Of a stretch of 64,000 nt of DNA, positions 23,796 to 34,986 are shown in pieces. Both the position numbers and the translations under genes were made by a program. The notes under the pieces are model-generated. The model saw nothing but the letters and a program-made list of their open reading frames with translations. It had not been told where the DNA came from and made no database searches. The stretch comes from Metarhizium brunneum (lineage: Eukaryota; Ascomycota; Sordariomycetes; Hypocreales; Clavicipitaceae), in contig NC_089423.1 of the NCBI RefSeq assembly GCF_013426205.1, positions 1 to 64,000 of the forward strand, in the 5' to 3' direction. Each line of letters begins with the position of its first letter. Position 1 is the first letter of the stretch.

Positions 23796-24380
23796 AACAT
23801 GAGTAGCTAGAATTGAGGTCTTTAAAGAAAGCTTGTTATTATAACCCAACTCTCGTAAGATAAATATTAATACCTGGGAAAGTATCATGTCCATGCGCAC
23901 TTGATACGACTTTAGAAGCTACTTTGTCAACGTTTCTCTTGATACTCGATCCTATATCTTATATATTAAATATATTATAGAATTAGCAACAGTGTTTGAG
24001 CGAGATCCGATGCAAAACGCTGTGCGCGCAACCTTTCCACTAGTCTTACTCAGGCCCCAATATCCAATAAAGACTGTGCTTGGTACATCTTCCCGCTTAA
24101 TGTTTAAGCTCGCAGTGGAATTGTTCCTAGAATAGACAGTCATATTAGCAAGCTAATTTGATCGCTTCGTACGAGGAGAACTAACCAAGAACCAGTCCTC
24201 GGGCTTAGGTCCCGGGCCATATTCGCAGGTTCCGCACTATAACATATCAGTCGTGCGCTCATCTTTGGTAGGGGTAAGTTTCTTACACCTCCATGCTGGT
24301 TACAAATGGGAGTCAAATAGAAATATGGCTAAATGTATTAGAGCGCGTCTGCTGAGGGACGGTCGGCTGCTGGTGCCTTG
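23796..24380. other. Intergenic between convergent genes
   Basis: The old yellow enzyme gene ends on the left and the small secreted gene ends on the right. No further gene is seen. Confidence 0.4.
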
Positions 24381-24752
24381 TCAATAACTCACAATGTCAT
24401 GCTTTACCAAGATTAGCGCTGTGTTCAGTCTTGTCCTTTCAGAGAGCGTCTCTAACTTACGTATTGATCGACAAGCTCATAAGTCTTGCATTCGAGTCTC
24501 CCGTTTGCCTATCCCGGTGATCAATTCAGATTCAGCATAGAATGACAGCTTGAACTCACCGCTTGACATTGCACCTTGTAGTTGCCATTGTACTTTTCAG
24601 TCAATTCTTGAACGGTCTAAGATGTCAAGGTCAGTATCCTCTCAAGAGCCTGGTTGTCCCAGCCCACATACCGGCGACGCAGACAAAGGGCCTTGTGGCA
24701 TAGAGGTGGCCAATGCACTAAAGAGAGCAACCACGGAAACAAAGGTCTTCAT
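24381..24752 (-). CDS. Tiny secreted protein encoded by four exons
   Basis: Exons 24672-24752, 24560-24616, 24461-24508 and 24381-24401 join to a 68-residue product. All three introns are phase 0 (55, 51 and 59 bp) with good sites: GTATGT...CTTAG, GTGAGT...ATAG and GTAAGT...TAAAG with branch GCTAATC. Exon 1 encodes a signal peptide (MKTFVSVVALFSALATSMPQ). The mature part has two Cys separated by seven residues (KVQCQA, then RLECKTYE). The pattern of signal peptide, small size and many introns is typical of effector-like or antimicrobial secreted proteins. No homology is recognised. Transcript data would be the test, since each exon is too short to stand out on its own. Confidence 0.65.
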
Positions 24753-26871
24753 TTTGATAGTTGGAGGGAATCTCGTCTAGTAATATGAGAGAAGCGTGTT
24801 AGAGTTGTTATGTTTTGTGTGCAGGAAAAATATGCCATGCAGATGAAATGTAAGTCCTTTTATAAGTAAAAAGAGTTCAACTGTTATACTCTGTTTAGCT
24901 TTGCTTAGAAATTGAAAGCTTCCCTGTTTATAAAAGATTAAAATAATGCCCTATAAGATGACCTGAGTTATTTACTCAATCATGCCACGTAGTACTACGC
25001 TACTGTCATTTTTCTTTCGAAATCCATCTTTGCCTGCACCCTTGACGCGGAGATTTATAGTATCGACACTAATATATCCCCTGAAGGAAGTTGAGGCACG
25101 CGTGATTTCGGCATAATATGGGATATTAGATCAAATTTAATGCCTGCAAGCTCAGCTATAAGTGACGTAACAATACTCTAGAGGAATCATAAACACGAGA
25201 CTTTCAATAATACAACATCCCTCCGTCTCGACCAGAAACCGCTATTCATTATAGCTTTCGTGGTAATAGCACAACTTCTTGTTCGGAATTTGCCTTTCAA
25301 TAGTTAACTAACCAGTGTCCACAGTATGGAAGTCCCCACCGGTTTGGGGTATAAATCCCAGACTTAGGGTATGAATCCCAGTCTTGGGGTATTAGTCTTA
25401 GTCTCGGCCTGAGTGGACCTCGGGTTACAGTAATGTCGGGTTTCAGTGATATCGGGTTTCGGTCATCTCGTAGTAAGAGTTCTTCTTCTCGAAATCGCTA
25501 CTTTTTCTGATAGAATAATTTTGAGTAGCATTGACTCGCTTCGCTCAAGCCTCTTGAATGACTCAAATCCCGCACTATGACCGGGAAGTTGATGCACACA
25601 AGCTACGGCCACTCGAAGCGGCAGGTAATAATAACAGGAACTAAATCCGCTAGCACCTGTTGGGTGCATGATCATGACAACAGCCCAAGTTGTCTCAAAG
25701 CTATGCCGAATATAACGTAATCAGTTGCCTGTGAGATGCTTGTATCATAGAGTCTGCGGTCGCGAAATTAGACCAAGTCTGTACATATGTACGGGTTATA
25801 CCTCCAACAATAGAGTTCGTGAAGAAATCAGTCCACCTATGCGTGAGTATCTATGCTAAACACTTGATGCTGTCTCTGCCAAGTCCTAATACCCCTTGCT
25901 ATTAACTACTCTGGTTGCAATAGCTACAGATCGCGACAGAAAGAAGAGTGAAATTCTCGGAATTGAGGTGAATTAGGTGGGCTATAGAATTGAAGGACAT
26001 GAACTTCGAACCCGTTGCTAGGTATAAACTCCACTAATCTATAGCAGGGAAAGTTTTAAGGTCAATTCTGTGACCCCGATTCGCGCCTAATTTCAGCGGA
26101 TCACACGGGCTCCCTTGAGCGATTGAAAACGGTCCATGGGGTGTTTCACTCCTTGCACTATATAACTCATGCCACGAGCCTATTAGAAGACAAGGGTGGA
26201 AGCGGAATCTAAAAGAATGGCACGGGGCGTGGCATGAGTCATAGCCTATGACTTGAACGTTTGTACTGGTATAGCCTTTTCTCTCCCCGCAGAGACAAGT
26301 CTTGATATCCCAGAATGTATAATGTATTCCCTAAAAGTTTAAACACATTGTAACAATTGTAGGGTCCAGAGCTAATAGAAAAGAGATATTTCAGAAAGAG
26401 TATAGATCGTGAGATGCTAAAAAAGTTTATGTTTCCATCTTAGAAGACAGCTATTCTATATATAAACTTATTACTTTGTCGGCTATTGCAATAAACAACC
26501 TCTGATACACGTACAGAGAGATCTTGTTCGCCATAATCCCCTGTCTCTAAGCCCCTATTAGCGTTCTCACCAGGTCACGCATAGCTGAACTTACAGGGGG
26601 TGACTGTAGCTTTCGCGTGTTCATATTCTCGTTCCTTGACGGAAAAAAAATATATTCGGAGCAACCGAAATACTGAACACAGCTTCGTCACCCACTTGAT
26701 GATATAGGTCAGGTGTTGTATTATGCTTATGGCATGATAAATTTACATTAAGCATTATGCGTAGTGACCGAAATAGTACGAGTAGCTTCATCTTTGACTC
26801 GATAATGCCAAGTGTTACAGTATGCCATGCTCGTGTTATGACAAATTTTGGATATTAGACACTCTTTAAAA
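24753..26871. other. Intergenic, 2.1 kb with short tandem repeats
   Basis: No gene is supported. Two short tandem arrays lie at 25344-25468. The rest is mixed sequence with isolated AT-rich patches. The right end leads into the promoter of the repeat-containing secreted protein. Confidence 0.4.
25344..25468. repeat. Two adjacent short tandem arrays (20 bp x3 and 16 bp x3)
   Basis: Bases 25344-25403 are three imperfect copies of a 20-bp unit (first copy TTGGGGTATAAATCCCAGAC). Bases 25421-25468 are three imperfect copies of a 16-bp unit (second copy CGGGTTTCAGTGATAT). A 17-bp spacer separates them. They lie in noncoding DNA. Confidence 0.75.
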
Positions 26872-27008
26872 CGTATATATACTGACGCTCTAATCTTGAT
26901 TCCTGTACACTCTTTCGTACCATCCACTCCCCAATCTTCCAGTCAGTCTACACTTTCTACTCTACAATATCAATTTTCTCTATATTTACCATCTTCTACC
27001 ACGCCAAC
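26872..27008 (+). promoter_or_regulatory. Core promoter and CT-rich leader of the repeat secreted protein
   Basis: A TATA-like GTATATATAC lies about 130 bp before the ATG at 27009. It is followed by a long pyrimidine-rich leader (TCTTTCGTACCATCC, CACTTTCTACTCTAC), the usual architecture of strongly expressed filamentous fungal genes. Confidence 0.55.
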
Positions 27009-27617
27009 ATGAAGCAGGCTATTTTTCTCAGCATTGTCTCCTTGGCTTGCGCGTTGCCCCAGAGCACGCCTGTCACTGGTCAAAAGCTCCTCCCCTGGAA
27101 GCAGCCAGCGACTTTGACGGGTTCCATCGATTGTGGATTCAAAGTGAGCGACGAGGAGCAGTGCGGGACTGAGCTCTACTGTAACCTATTTGATAATCAG
27201 AAACCGAATAGTAATTACAAGTCGGCCTTCCAATGCTTCCAATCCCACGAGGCAGAGCCCAAGCTTCTCCCCTGGAAGCATGCAGCGACCTTGTTGGGTT
27301 TCATGGAGTGTGGATTTAAAGGGGGCGACGAGGAGCAGTGTGGCACTGAGCGTTACTGTAATCTATTCGACACCCAGAAGAGCAGCGATTACAAGTCGGC
27401 CTTCCAATGCTTCAAAGCCCACGAGGAAAAGCCCAACCTGCTCCCCTGGAAACAACCAGCGACTCTATTAGGTGCCAAGGATTGTGGATTTAAAGGGGCC
27501 GACGAGGAGCAGTGTGGCACTGGGCTCTACTGCGATTTATTCGATAACCAGAAACCGAACAGCGATTACCAGTCGGCTTTCCAATGCTTGCAAGCCCATG
27601 AGCCAAGTCCAGTCTAA
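27009..27617 (+). CDS. Secreted protein of three tandem Cys-containing repeats
   Basis: The single-exon, 202-residue protein has a signal peptide (MKQAIFLSIVSLACALPQ) and then three tandem repeats of about 58 residues beginning near residues 26, 85 and 143. Each repeat reads LLPWK, then CGFK, DEEQCGT, YC(N/D)LFD and ends SAFQC(F/L) followed by HE, with four Cys per repeat (12 in all), an even number suited to disulfides. The repeats are highly alike at the nucleotide level too, with period 174-177 bp, so duplication is recent or homogenised. No known domain is recognised. The signal peptide, Cys pattern and expansion suggest an effector, adhesive or carbohydrate-binding role, which is inference only. 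Confidence 0.8.
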   Translation: MKQAIFLSIVSLACALPQSTPVTGQKLLPWKQPATLTGSIDCGFKVSDEEQCGTELYCNLFDNQKPNSNYKSAFQCFQSHEAEPKLLPWKHAATLLGFMECGFKGGDEEQCGTERYCNLFDTQKSSDYKSAFQCFKAHEEKPNLLPWKQPATLLGAKDCGFKGADEEQCGTGLYCDLFDNQKPNSDYQSAFQCLQAHEPSPV

Positions 27618-29463
27618 CATGATCAGACTATATCGCACTAATGCTGTCAAGTTACACGGTGCCAGTTTACACAGCAGATACGCGGTTGTGGAAACTCGAG
27701 CGGGGAAGTTTGATACACCTTGGTAACAACGCACAACGCGCAACTGGTTGGGCTGCCCTGTCAAGTTGCTTGGACTAGCTGAATCGTGCTTTTGACAGGA
27801 TAAAGAACAATTTTAGGGGGAAAGGGGGGGAGGTGGAATATAAAATTGTGTGGAGACTACTATCTAATAGTTGTAGTCTTTAGACGAATAGAAAATGATG
27901 TGGTCAATCTCGGCTTCAAAGTGTCTTGTTTAAAAGAGTTTGGAGTGATTATTGTAGCCCAAAAACCCTCTCTTTTAGTCTTCAAATAAAGGTGTGGCAG
28001 CTACAGTTGCGATATACTTGGGTATTACCGGAGCGGCAATAGTGTCAAGAATACTATACTTTGTATTGACGGGGATTAAGATACATTTGCAGTTGAACTT
28101 ATGTCCATAACACTCGAATAAGAAACACTTCCAAAGTCCAACATCCATATGTTTCCATTTTTGATAGGAGCGTAACACCCGCAAATTCAGCTTTCCGCGG
28201 CCCCGTTGAGCTTTGCCGAGACTCAATGGTGCCGACAGAAACCATCGAACAGCTGTAGCAGCGCGCTACTCCATGGCGGATATACCAACCTCCTAGTTTA
28301 GGGATAAAGGTACCCATCACGTCTTGGGGAAAGAATGGTCGTAGGACAGTAAGCTTTTGCACGAAGAACACGGCACTAACCCCGACTATACCGCAGCCCA
28401 GAGAATGACCACCTGTACCCCACGGTAACATACGTCGTGAATGACCGGACCTTTGTAAACCAGAGAGCCTAACATGAATAATAGCGTGGCGTAGCAGGTG
28501 CCTACAACTACATGAGCTACGACGCTTAATAAGCTCTCTGGTAGTGTATCTAAAGAAGAAGAAGAAACAGGACAAGGGGAGAACGTAAGGATCTATCGAA
28601 AGCTGCCAGCTAGAGTTTGATCTAGCCAAGTTCGGCCATGGAATTCTTTGCTACTACATGAACCACATACCATGAGCGTTGTTAATAAGCAAAAATCGCT
28701 TTATTACTGAGCAATGCTACATGCCGCCATGAGTCAAGACAAGGACTTGTTTGGGTACAATTGCGTAGTTCTTATAGCCCCTGCATGGTGGCGCAACCTT
28801 TTTCTTCATCCACGAGGGTAGAGAGTCGATCACTCACTTTGCCTAATTCATGCAGCGCCATCCAAGTAGTGCGCCTGTGGACGTGAGCAGAAAGACGGTA
28901 GTTGGGGCAAATCCAATGACAAGGGTTGAAAACGCCAAGATGATGCTTGACTTGACATAGTCTTGTGTCAATGGTTTGGAAGGGAGTGGCGTCAAGTTCA
29001 GGGGTGTTTCTACCCCAAAATCCACCTACCGCCGGTTTTGAACCAACATTGAATTGACTCCAAGCCATCGTGCCCCGTCTCTTAAATACGGAGTACCGCT
29101 CCGGCTTTTAGTCCGTGAGGGGCGCGGAGAATACGGACACTAACTCCGAGGGCCATAGCTCCGGGGGGGGCGAGGGGGTGTCTCTATTGCTACATATGTA
29201 GCTTCGAGCAGATGCCATGGTCGTCGGTTTTGAAGGGGTTCGATGCAGGACCGCAAACCCGACCTCGACGCCACGTAGGATATTATCTTCCATATGAGCA
29301 CAATTTTGTGTAAAGCCACGACTTAATTCATGAAGCTCGCTGCTTGCACATAGTCCGTCAAGGGCAGAAATGCGGCTTGTTACACGATACGTCTGTGATT
29401 TTGATGCATACAGCCTGGAACTTTTGTACGCAAACCAGATGAGACACGATAAGATGTGCTAAT
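27618..29463. other. Intergenic; only weak open frames
   Basis: Minus-strand frames at 28099-28629 and 28772-29068 are open but have no recognisable domain. A second frame at 28843-29025 would encode a hydrophobic helix (IILAFSTLVIGFAPTTVFLL), perhaps a scrap of a membrane protein. I do not call genes here. Confidence 0.35.
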
Positions 29464-30256
29464 TTACTGTGCTACCACGAAGCACTCGGTATTTCGCCAC
29501 TTGTAGTCTAATATATCAGCAACCCCATATGCTGTTTCGATGCCATCGTAAATCTCCACCACGTATAGGCTGGCGTCCAAGCCACAAGACACGCCGCCGC
29601 TGCTAATAATCCTTGTCCCGTACTCATTCGAGCCTGCGTCGACGTAGCGCGCTTGCATGACCCCCCCGGCAACATCTTGTCCTGCAGCTGCATCCATGTT
29701 GACCTTTTGCAAACTCCTATAGGCCCCGCGATGCGTAGTACACTTTCGGCCGTTGAAGATGCCCATGTACCCCAAGAAGAGGGCACCAGTGCAAATGGAC
29801 CTTGAATCTGTGAGCAATTTCGGCAGAATAAAGAATGGAAGCTGCTTACAGCAAAGTTTTGGGCACTGTATTGTCTTTGGGTGCAAGTTCATTAAACGCG
29901 GCAATAAGTTTCATAAAGTCACCCATTTTCGCGGCGTGTAATTCGACAAGATGTGTTGGGCCGCCAGGAACAACCAAGACGTCAAAATCGCCAAGCAAAC
30001 CAAGAAGATTGTGGTCCAAGGCAATGTCTCTCTAGCAAGAATAATCAGCAAAGCTGGGACGCGGAATCAACTATTTGCTGGCGGGAATCACCTTGACTTG
30101 AACACCCTCAAACGATCTAGTAACTTCTATCTCTGCAGTAATCGTCACTGTGAATGCATTTCGATTGTCAGCCATGCGAAAGACCTCATAGGGGCCATTC
30201 ATATCCATAGTGTTGAACCCCTCGAATAAGACCACGAGCACCCTTTTTGGTTCCAT
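29464..30256 (-). CDS. DJ-1/PfpI family protein, three exons
   Basis: Exons 30092-30256, 29850-30031 and 29464-29800 join to 227 residues. Exon 1 gives the first strand and helix (RVLVVLFEGFNTMDMNGPYEVF). Exon 2 gives DFDVLVVPGGP, the glycine-rich oxyanion region. The exon 2-3 junction (codon CT|G) rebuilds the nucleophile elbow SICTGALFLG, whose Cys is the catalytic residue. Exon 3 then carries the THRGAY and ISSGGVSCGLDASLYVVE segments of the class I glutaminase-like fold. Relatives include isonitrile hydratases and DJ-1-like glyoxalases. The exact reaction is unknown. Splice donors GTGATT and GTAAGC are acceptable. Confidence 0.85.
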
Positions 30257-31107
30257 GCTGGGTTTAGTCTTTTTTCTCTTTACTAACAATAAGAAAAATT
30301 GAATTGACTTTGCCAAGTCCAGGATGCTTTTGTACGAAAAGTAAGACCTAGGCTAGCGGAGAGCGCGATTATTTATCTTTTTAAACTTGACACCTCGAAT
30401 CATGTCAACTCCGAGGACAAGATTTGATCCAGTTCATCTGTTTACAAGCCTGACTCGGACAGATCCTTCTACAAGAATGGTGCCGCAATAACACGCACAT
30501 TCGATCAGCCACAACGCAGCTGCATAGCACGCGTGGACCCCGCGGAGGTGTTTGAATGTTAAAGCACAAGGAGCTTTAGAGGGTCTTGATTTCTTAAGTC
30601 GTGGTGTATTTCCCGATGCGAAACGAAAGCCGAGGAGCGGGGGTAAGCTAAAAAAAAGCACTAAAAAAAGAGCAAGGGTCAAGTTTATTAAGCGGGGCGC
30701 GCAGCTTAATCTAGACTAGTAACATTGAACCGTGACTGTTACGTTGCCCGACGAGCCGCCGCAACCAGACCAGGCTCCACTCAAAACTTGAAGGCCCCGG
30801 CGGGCCGATTAACAGGCTGCATGCATGTGGAGGGATTCGCAAAATTGTCCGTGGCCATGGGATTAATACCCCAACCTAATGAGGAAGTGTGTCATGTAGC
30901 CATCCTCTCTCTACTCTGCCTGAGTCAGCTCTCTCACGAAGAGAAATCCCGGCTCGATTCAGCCCACACGGACCACGTACCCCAGTTAGAAAACCATGAA
31001 TAATGCACATGCAAAAAGGCTTGAACATTGTGACCCTGCGTCATCCATCCTCTTGATACAGTTTTCGTTCTGCTCCGTGTATTCTCACATGATCAACTCT
31101 CGCCGCC
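30257..31107. other. Divergent promoter region
   Basis: This is the shared upstream region of the leftward DJ-1 gene and the rightward alcohol dehydrogenase gene. No gene is supported inside it. Confidence 0.45.
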
Positions 31108-32393
31108 ATGGCAGCAGAAGCAGATATGAAAGTCCCCTCGGATCATTCCGCCATGGTGTACGATGAACCCGGCAGCGTTTCGCTGCAGAGGCGAATCGTG
31201 AAAACGCCCATGCCAGGACATGGACAGGTCTTGATTCGCATGTAGGTGGGACTGGGACCGTGTCTTAGGAACAATATCTGGCTAAGCAGTGTTTAGCACA
31301 CATTCAGGAATATGTCATTCCGACCACGGCGTCATGACACACGCTGTACGTTGTAACCTGTGCGAAATTTTACTCGTGTGCTTACATTGACACTCATAGT
31401 GGAAATGGTTGGCCCGGCGGATAGAGCCGGGGCAGGTCGGCGGTCACGAGGGAGTAGGGAATATTGTCAAGCTGGGCTCGGCAACGGAAGCCAGTGGATT
31501 GCGACTGGGAGACCGTAAGCCTCTTCTCTTTCCCTCAGTACTAGCGATATATGCCAGCATCAATGTTGATGTGTCCAGATGTCGGTGTCAAATGGGTTTC
31601 TGAAGCTTGCCTCTCTTGTCCTCCGTGTCTTGAAGGAGCCGACGGCTGCTGCGTCAACATCAAAATCTCGGGATATTACACCCCCGGCACATTTCAGCAG
31701 TACACGTTGGCACCTGCATATTATGTTACTCCCATTCCCGACAGCGTGCCATCGGCAGTTGCAGCACCCCTGCTTTGCGGCGGGTTGACAGCGCTGGCAG
31801 CCATCAAAAAGGCAAAGGCATCACCAGGGAGCTGGGTACTGGTGGCTGGTGCTGGGGGAGGTGTTGGCCATCTAGTATGTCAGATTGCGTCTCGGGCATT
31901 TAGTCTACGCGTAATAGGCATTGACAGAGTCATGAAAAAGGTCATGATCCATGATTGTGGCGTGGAAGAGTTCCTTGCGCTTGAAGACTACTCCATGGGG
32001 CTACAACGGCAATATGAAGTCGTTCAGACTGTCAGAAAGCTGACCGATAGCCTCGGCGTCGCAGCGGCTGTGGTTTGTACGGGAGAGGCTTCGGCCTATA
32101 GCTGGGGTTTCGAATGCCTTCGGTTCAACGGGACCCTAGTCGTCGTTGGTGTTCAGGAAGGCGATGAAACTCCCATTTGCTCGGCATCCCCAAATGCATT
32201 TTTATTCCACCAGAGACGCATAGTAGGCTCCTCGGTCGGTAATCGGCTAGACGCCATCGAGTTCATGAAATTGGCGGCGCGAGGCATCGTGAAACCACAC
32301 TTTACTCTACGGTCACTGGAAGAGCTGAGTGACATCTTTGAGGAAATGGAACGGGGAGAGTTATTGGGCAAGGTTGTTGTTGAAGTGCTCTGA
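31108..32393 (+). CDS. Zinc alcohol dehydrogenase, four exons
   Basis: Exons 31108-31241, 31297-31345, 31400-31514 and 31579-32393 encode 370 residues. The start lies in a strong context (CCGCCATGG). The joined product has the catalytic zinc motifs GICHSDHG and GGHEGVG, a structural zinc lobe with four Cys (CLSCPPCLEGADGC), the substrate-side segment SGYYTPGTFQQYT and the Rossmann motif GAGGGVGHLV. It belongs to the medium-chain dehydrogenases near fungal ADH1-type alcohol dehydrogenases and would interconvert primary alcohols and aldehydes. All four exon joins restore conserved sequence, so the model is firm. It lies convergent to the arginase-family gene. Confidence 0.88.
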
Positions 32394-32596
32394 ATAGCGC
32401 ACGGCGCAACAAGTCAACAGAAAGAAGTAGAAGTGTCGTATCTTTGAAATAAACACCTTTGTTGGTACTGATAAAGAATCGTCCAATTTCATATGTTGAG
32501 TCAAGGTTCCCCATTTGAAACATTTTACTCCTCTGGTCCTATTCTTGCCTGATGCCTAAAATTCTACCCAACACAATTCATTGTACGTAGTGGGAG

Positions 32597-33490
32597 TTAT
32601 CCCAGATTCGAAGCAAACAATCCCTTCTCCTTCAAACTGCCAACCAGGCGGCATGCAGCCCGAACAGCAAGTTTGGCCACGCCATCACCACCTTCCAGTC
32701 GAGGGTTGAAGGAGCAAATAACCAGGGATGTGGGATCAGTCTCGGTCGGAATGATCTTCATCAGCCCCATCAAATCCTCTGGCATGAATCCTCCAGGAGA
32801 AGGAAACTCATTCACCCGGCCGAGAGACTCGTCCAAGACATCCAAGTCTAAATGAATGTGTGTTTTGCCAAGGTTTCTGCGCTTTAGAACGGCAGACAAT
32901 TCCGATTCGAAATTTACCTTTCTCCCGGCATCCCCCCAGACCACATCAACTCCGGCCGATTGAATGGTTCGCCTTTGCGTGTCGGAAACATCTCGCAGAC
33001 CACAGTAGACAATGTTCTTCACGTCCATGGGTGCATGACCAGGGACAGTCTTCATCAAAGCATGCCAACTTGTGCCAGTCAACATGGATGCGGCCATGGC
33101 ATCCAAGTATCCATTTTCATGGGTTGAAGGTGTATCAAGGTCGTCGTGAGCATCAAGCCATAGAGCAGCTAGGGACGGTACGAATTTGTTCAAGCCGGCT
33201 ACAACAGCCGTGCTTGCGTAGCAGTTTCCAGAGAGTACCAACGGAAACGAGTCGTTCTCTGCCGCTTGCGAAACCGCTTTTGAGATTCGGCGGATAATCT
33301 CGAATGTCCTGCCAATCTCGCCTTCGAATTCGTCAACAGGGCCAATATTGATGAAAGACACGGGTGCGAGCTTCTCGAGCTCCCTGTCTATGCCGTGGGC
33401 TAGAATGCGAAGCGGTCCGCCCCCAACACGATGATCATAAATGCCTACATGGTAGGGAGCAACGATGATGGTAATTGAAGTATAGGGCAT
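32597..33490 (-). CDS. Arginase/agmatinase (ureohydrolase) family protein
   Basis: The 297-residue single-exon protein starts at the ATG 33488-33490 (MPYTSITIIVAPYHVG). It shows the ureohydrolase fold with two metal-binding motifs, LWLDAHDDLDTP (DAHxD type) and HLDLDVLDESLG (DxDxxD type). The third motif, normally GGDHS and the source of one manganese-binding His, reads SGNCYAS. That GNC variant is, to my knowledge, seen in a subgroup of fungal and bacterial arginase-like proteins, so it is a lineage feature rather than damage. Substrate specificity (arginine, agmatine, formiminoglutamate or other) cannot be told. The later C-terminal segment EGGDGVAKLAVRAA is intact. Confidence 0.8.
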   Translation of the reverse strand: MPYTSITIIVAPYHVGIYDHRVGGGPLRILAHGIDRELEKLAPVSFINIGPVDEFEGEIGRTFEIIRRISKAVSQAAENDSFPLVLSGNCYASTAVVAGLNKFVPSLAALWLDAHDDLDTPSTHENGYLDAMAASMLTGTSWHALMKTVPGHAPMDVKNIVYCGLRDVSDTQRRTIQSAGVDVVWGDAGRKVNFESELSAVLKRRNLGKTHIHLDLDVLDESLGRVNEFPSPGGFMPEDLMGLMKIIPTETDPTSLVICSFNPRLEGGDGVAKLAVRAACRLVGSLKEKGLFASNLG

Positions 33491-34986
33491 GGTTGCTGGT
33501 GTGTTTGATGGATGTAGGATGGGAGGAAAACGAGGCAAATAATGGCGCTCTGAGATGGTCGTGTTGCTGTGGCCTATATGTAAGTTGGCTCAGTTGGGGT
33601 AAATTGCCCGGGTTGGCCCTACATATGTACATGTATGGTATGTAACATTGAAGCTGCTTGTGCTGCCCAGCCCCAGCATGAAATTATCTGGGCCCTCTTC
33701 GGACTTTATTTCGCCGCATCCACTCGAACACTCAAACTTGCGGGTAGAAGAAAGTCTAACTTGACCCCGCCTTCACTCACATGCGGCCAGGAGAGCAGGC
33801 AGCATACGATGGAGATGCTGCTTGGTATTTATATTCGTTTCGCTTGCAGGCGTCTCCATCATTTGAAGGCGGTTTCCAGTTTCCAGAGACAAAGGGTAGA
33901 AACCCAGCACGGTAGATGATGGCGCAAGTATTATACAACGCTTGGAATACGTCAAATGATGAAATCACTCATATTTATTCCTGCTAGCGTAATCTCTGTG
34001 GTAGACATGCAATTATGACGAAAAAGCAATGTCAAGTCCCTTGTGCCGACGGCTCTTATGAGGGCTTGGAGCATTTCACTCAATTCGCCTAGTAACGGTA
34101 TTTGGTATCAAAGGTTCTTGGTTCTCCTCAAGGCCTGACTGACCAAGGACCTTTTTGAAATCAAAAAGTTAGTGGGTGACTTTATCCTAGGTCTCTTTCA
34201 TAGCATTATTTCCACATTAATAGGACAAGTACGCGCATGATGACCCCCTAACCTCCCAGCCAACTCCGGCTAGAAATTACCTGGCTGCTTTTGTCACCAC
34301 CAATAACTATGGGCCCCTTGGCAGCCCCACCTACAACATTTCCGCCTTGCCAATCGGATAGTTGCCTCGCTTCCCTGCTGTCTGCCCCTAAACTTGAAAT
34401 GGGCTCGCACCGACCCCTCGCACCTTGCACCTCGCACTTCGGGCACTCGGGACTCGGAATTCTGTTTTCTGCGTTCCAGGTACTGAAAGCCATCAAATCC
34501 ATTATGCTTGTTGGGCCCAAATCCCGATGCCGTACTCTAGATGTCCGTAATAGTAAGCGTTATAGTCTTGGTTCTTCGGGTTACCGCCCGTCATAGCAGA
34601 AATATTGACATGTCTGGTAGCAAATAAAACACCGAGCTGCTTGGGTAAGTACCTAGGTACACACACGCACGACTTGAGCCGTTGACAAATTGACAGCTCT
34701 TAAAAAGCCCTTAAAAATCTGACACATGATATACGGAGTAATCAACTGCAATTAAATCGCTAATAAATTGGTGATAGTTGATATGTACCAAAACATCCCT
34801 TCACCCTCTGGGTAGGTACCTACATACTTACCTAGGTACTTTAAGTAGATGCTCGAGTACTTGGGCAGTAATCAGACCGTGGATAGGCGCAAACAACACG
34901 GCCAGGCCAGGCCTTTCCGTGTCGATCATTGCATTACATATATGTCGCGCCTTTACACAGCGAAAGGGATACAGGGCATGCAAAGT
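33491..34986. other. Intergenic, with an old LTR fragment
   Basis: Apart from the LTR-like piece at 34042-34190, no feature is recognisable. Words such as TAGGTACCTAC near 34,645-34,840 are common in fungal promoters and subtelomeres. Confidence 0.4.
34042..34190 (+). repeat. Decayed solo LTR, same family as 43 and 51 kb copies
   Basis: Bases about 34063-34134 align closely with 43309-43380, sharing GGCTTGGAGCA, ACTCAATTC, TTTGGTATCAAAGGT and AAGGCCT in the same order and spacing. The left edge probably starts TGTG at 34042. The right edge and target duplication are not clear. Confidence 0.5.

Noticed and set aside
28099..29068. Open minus-strand frames that might be genes
   Set aside because: No recognisable motif; frames overlap each other and show no convincing splice pattern.
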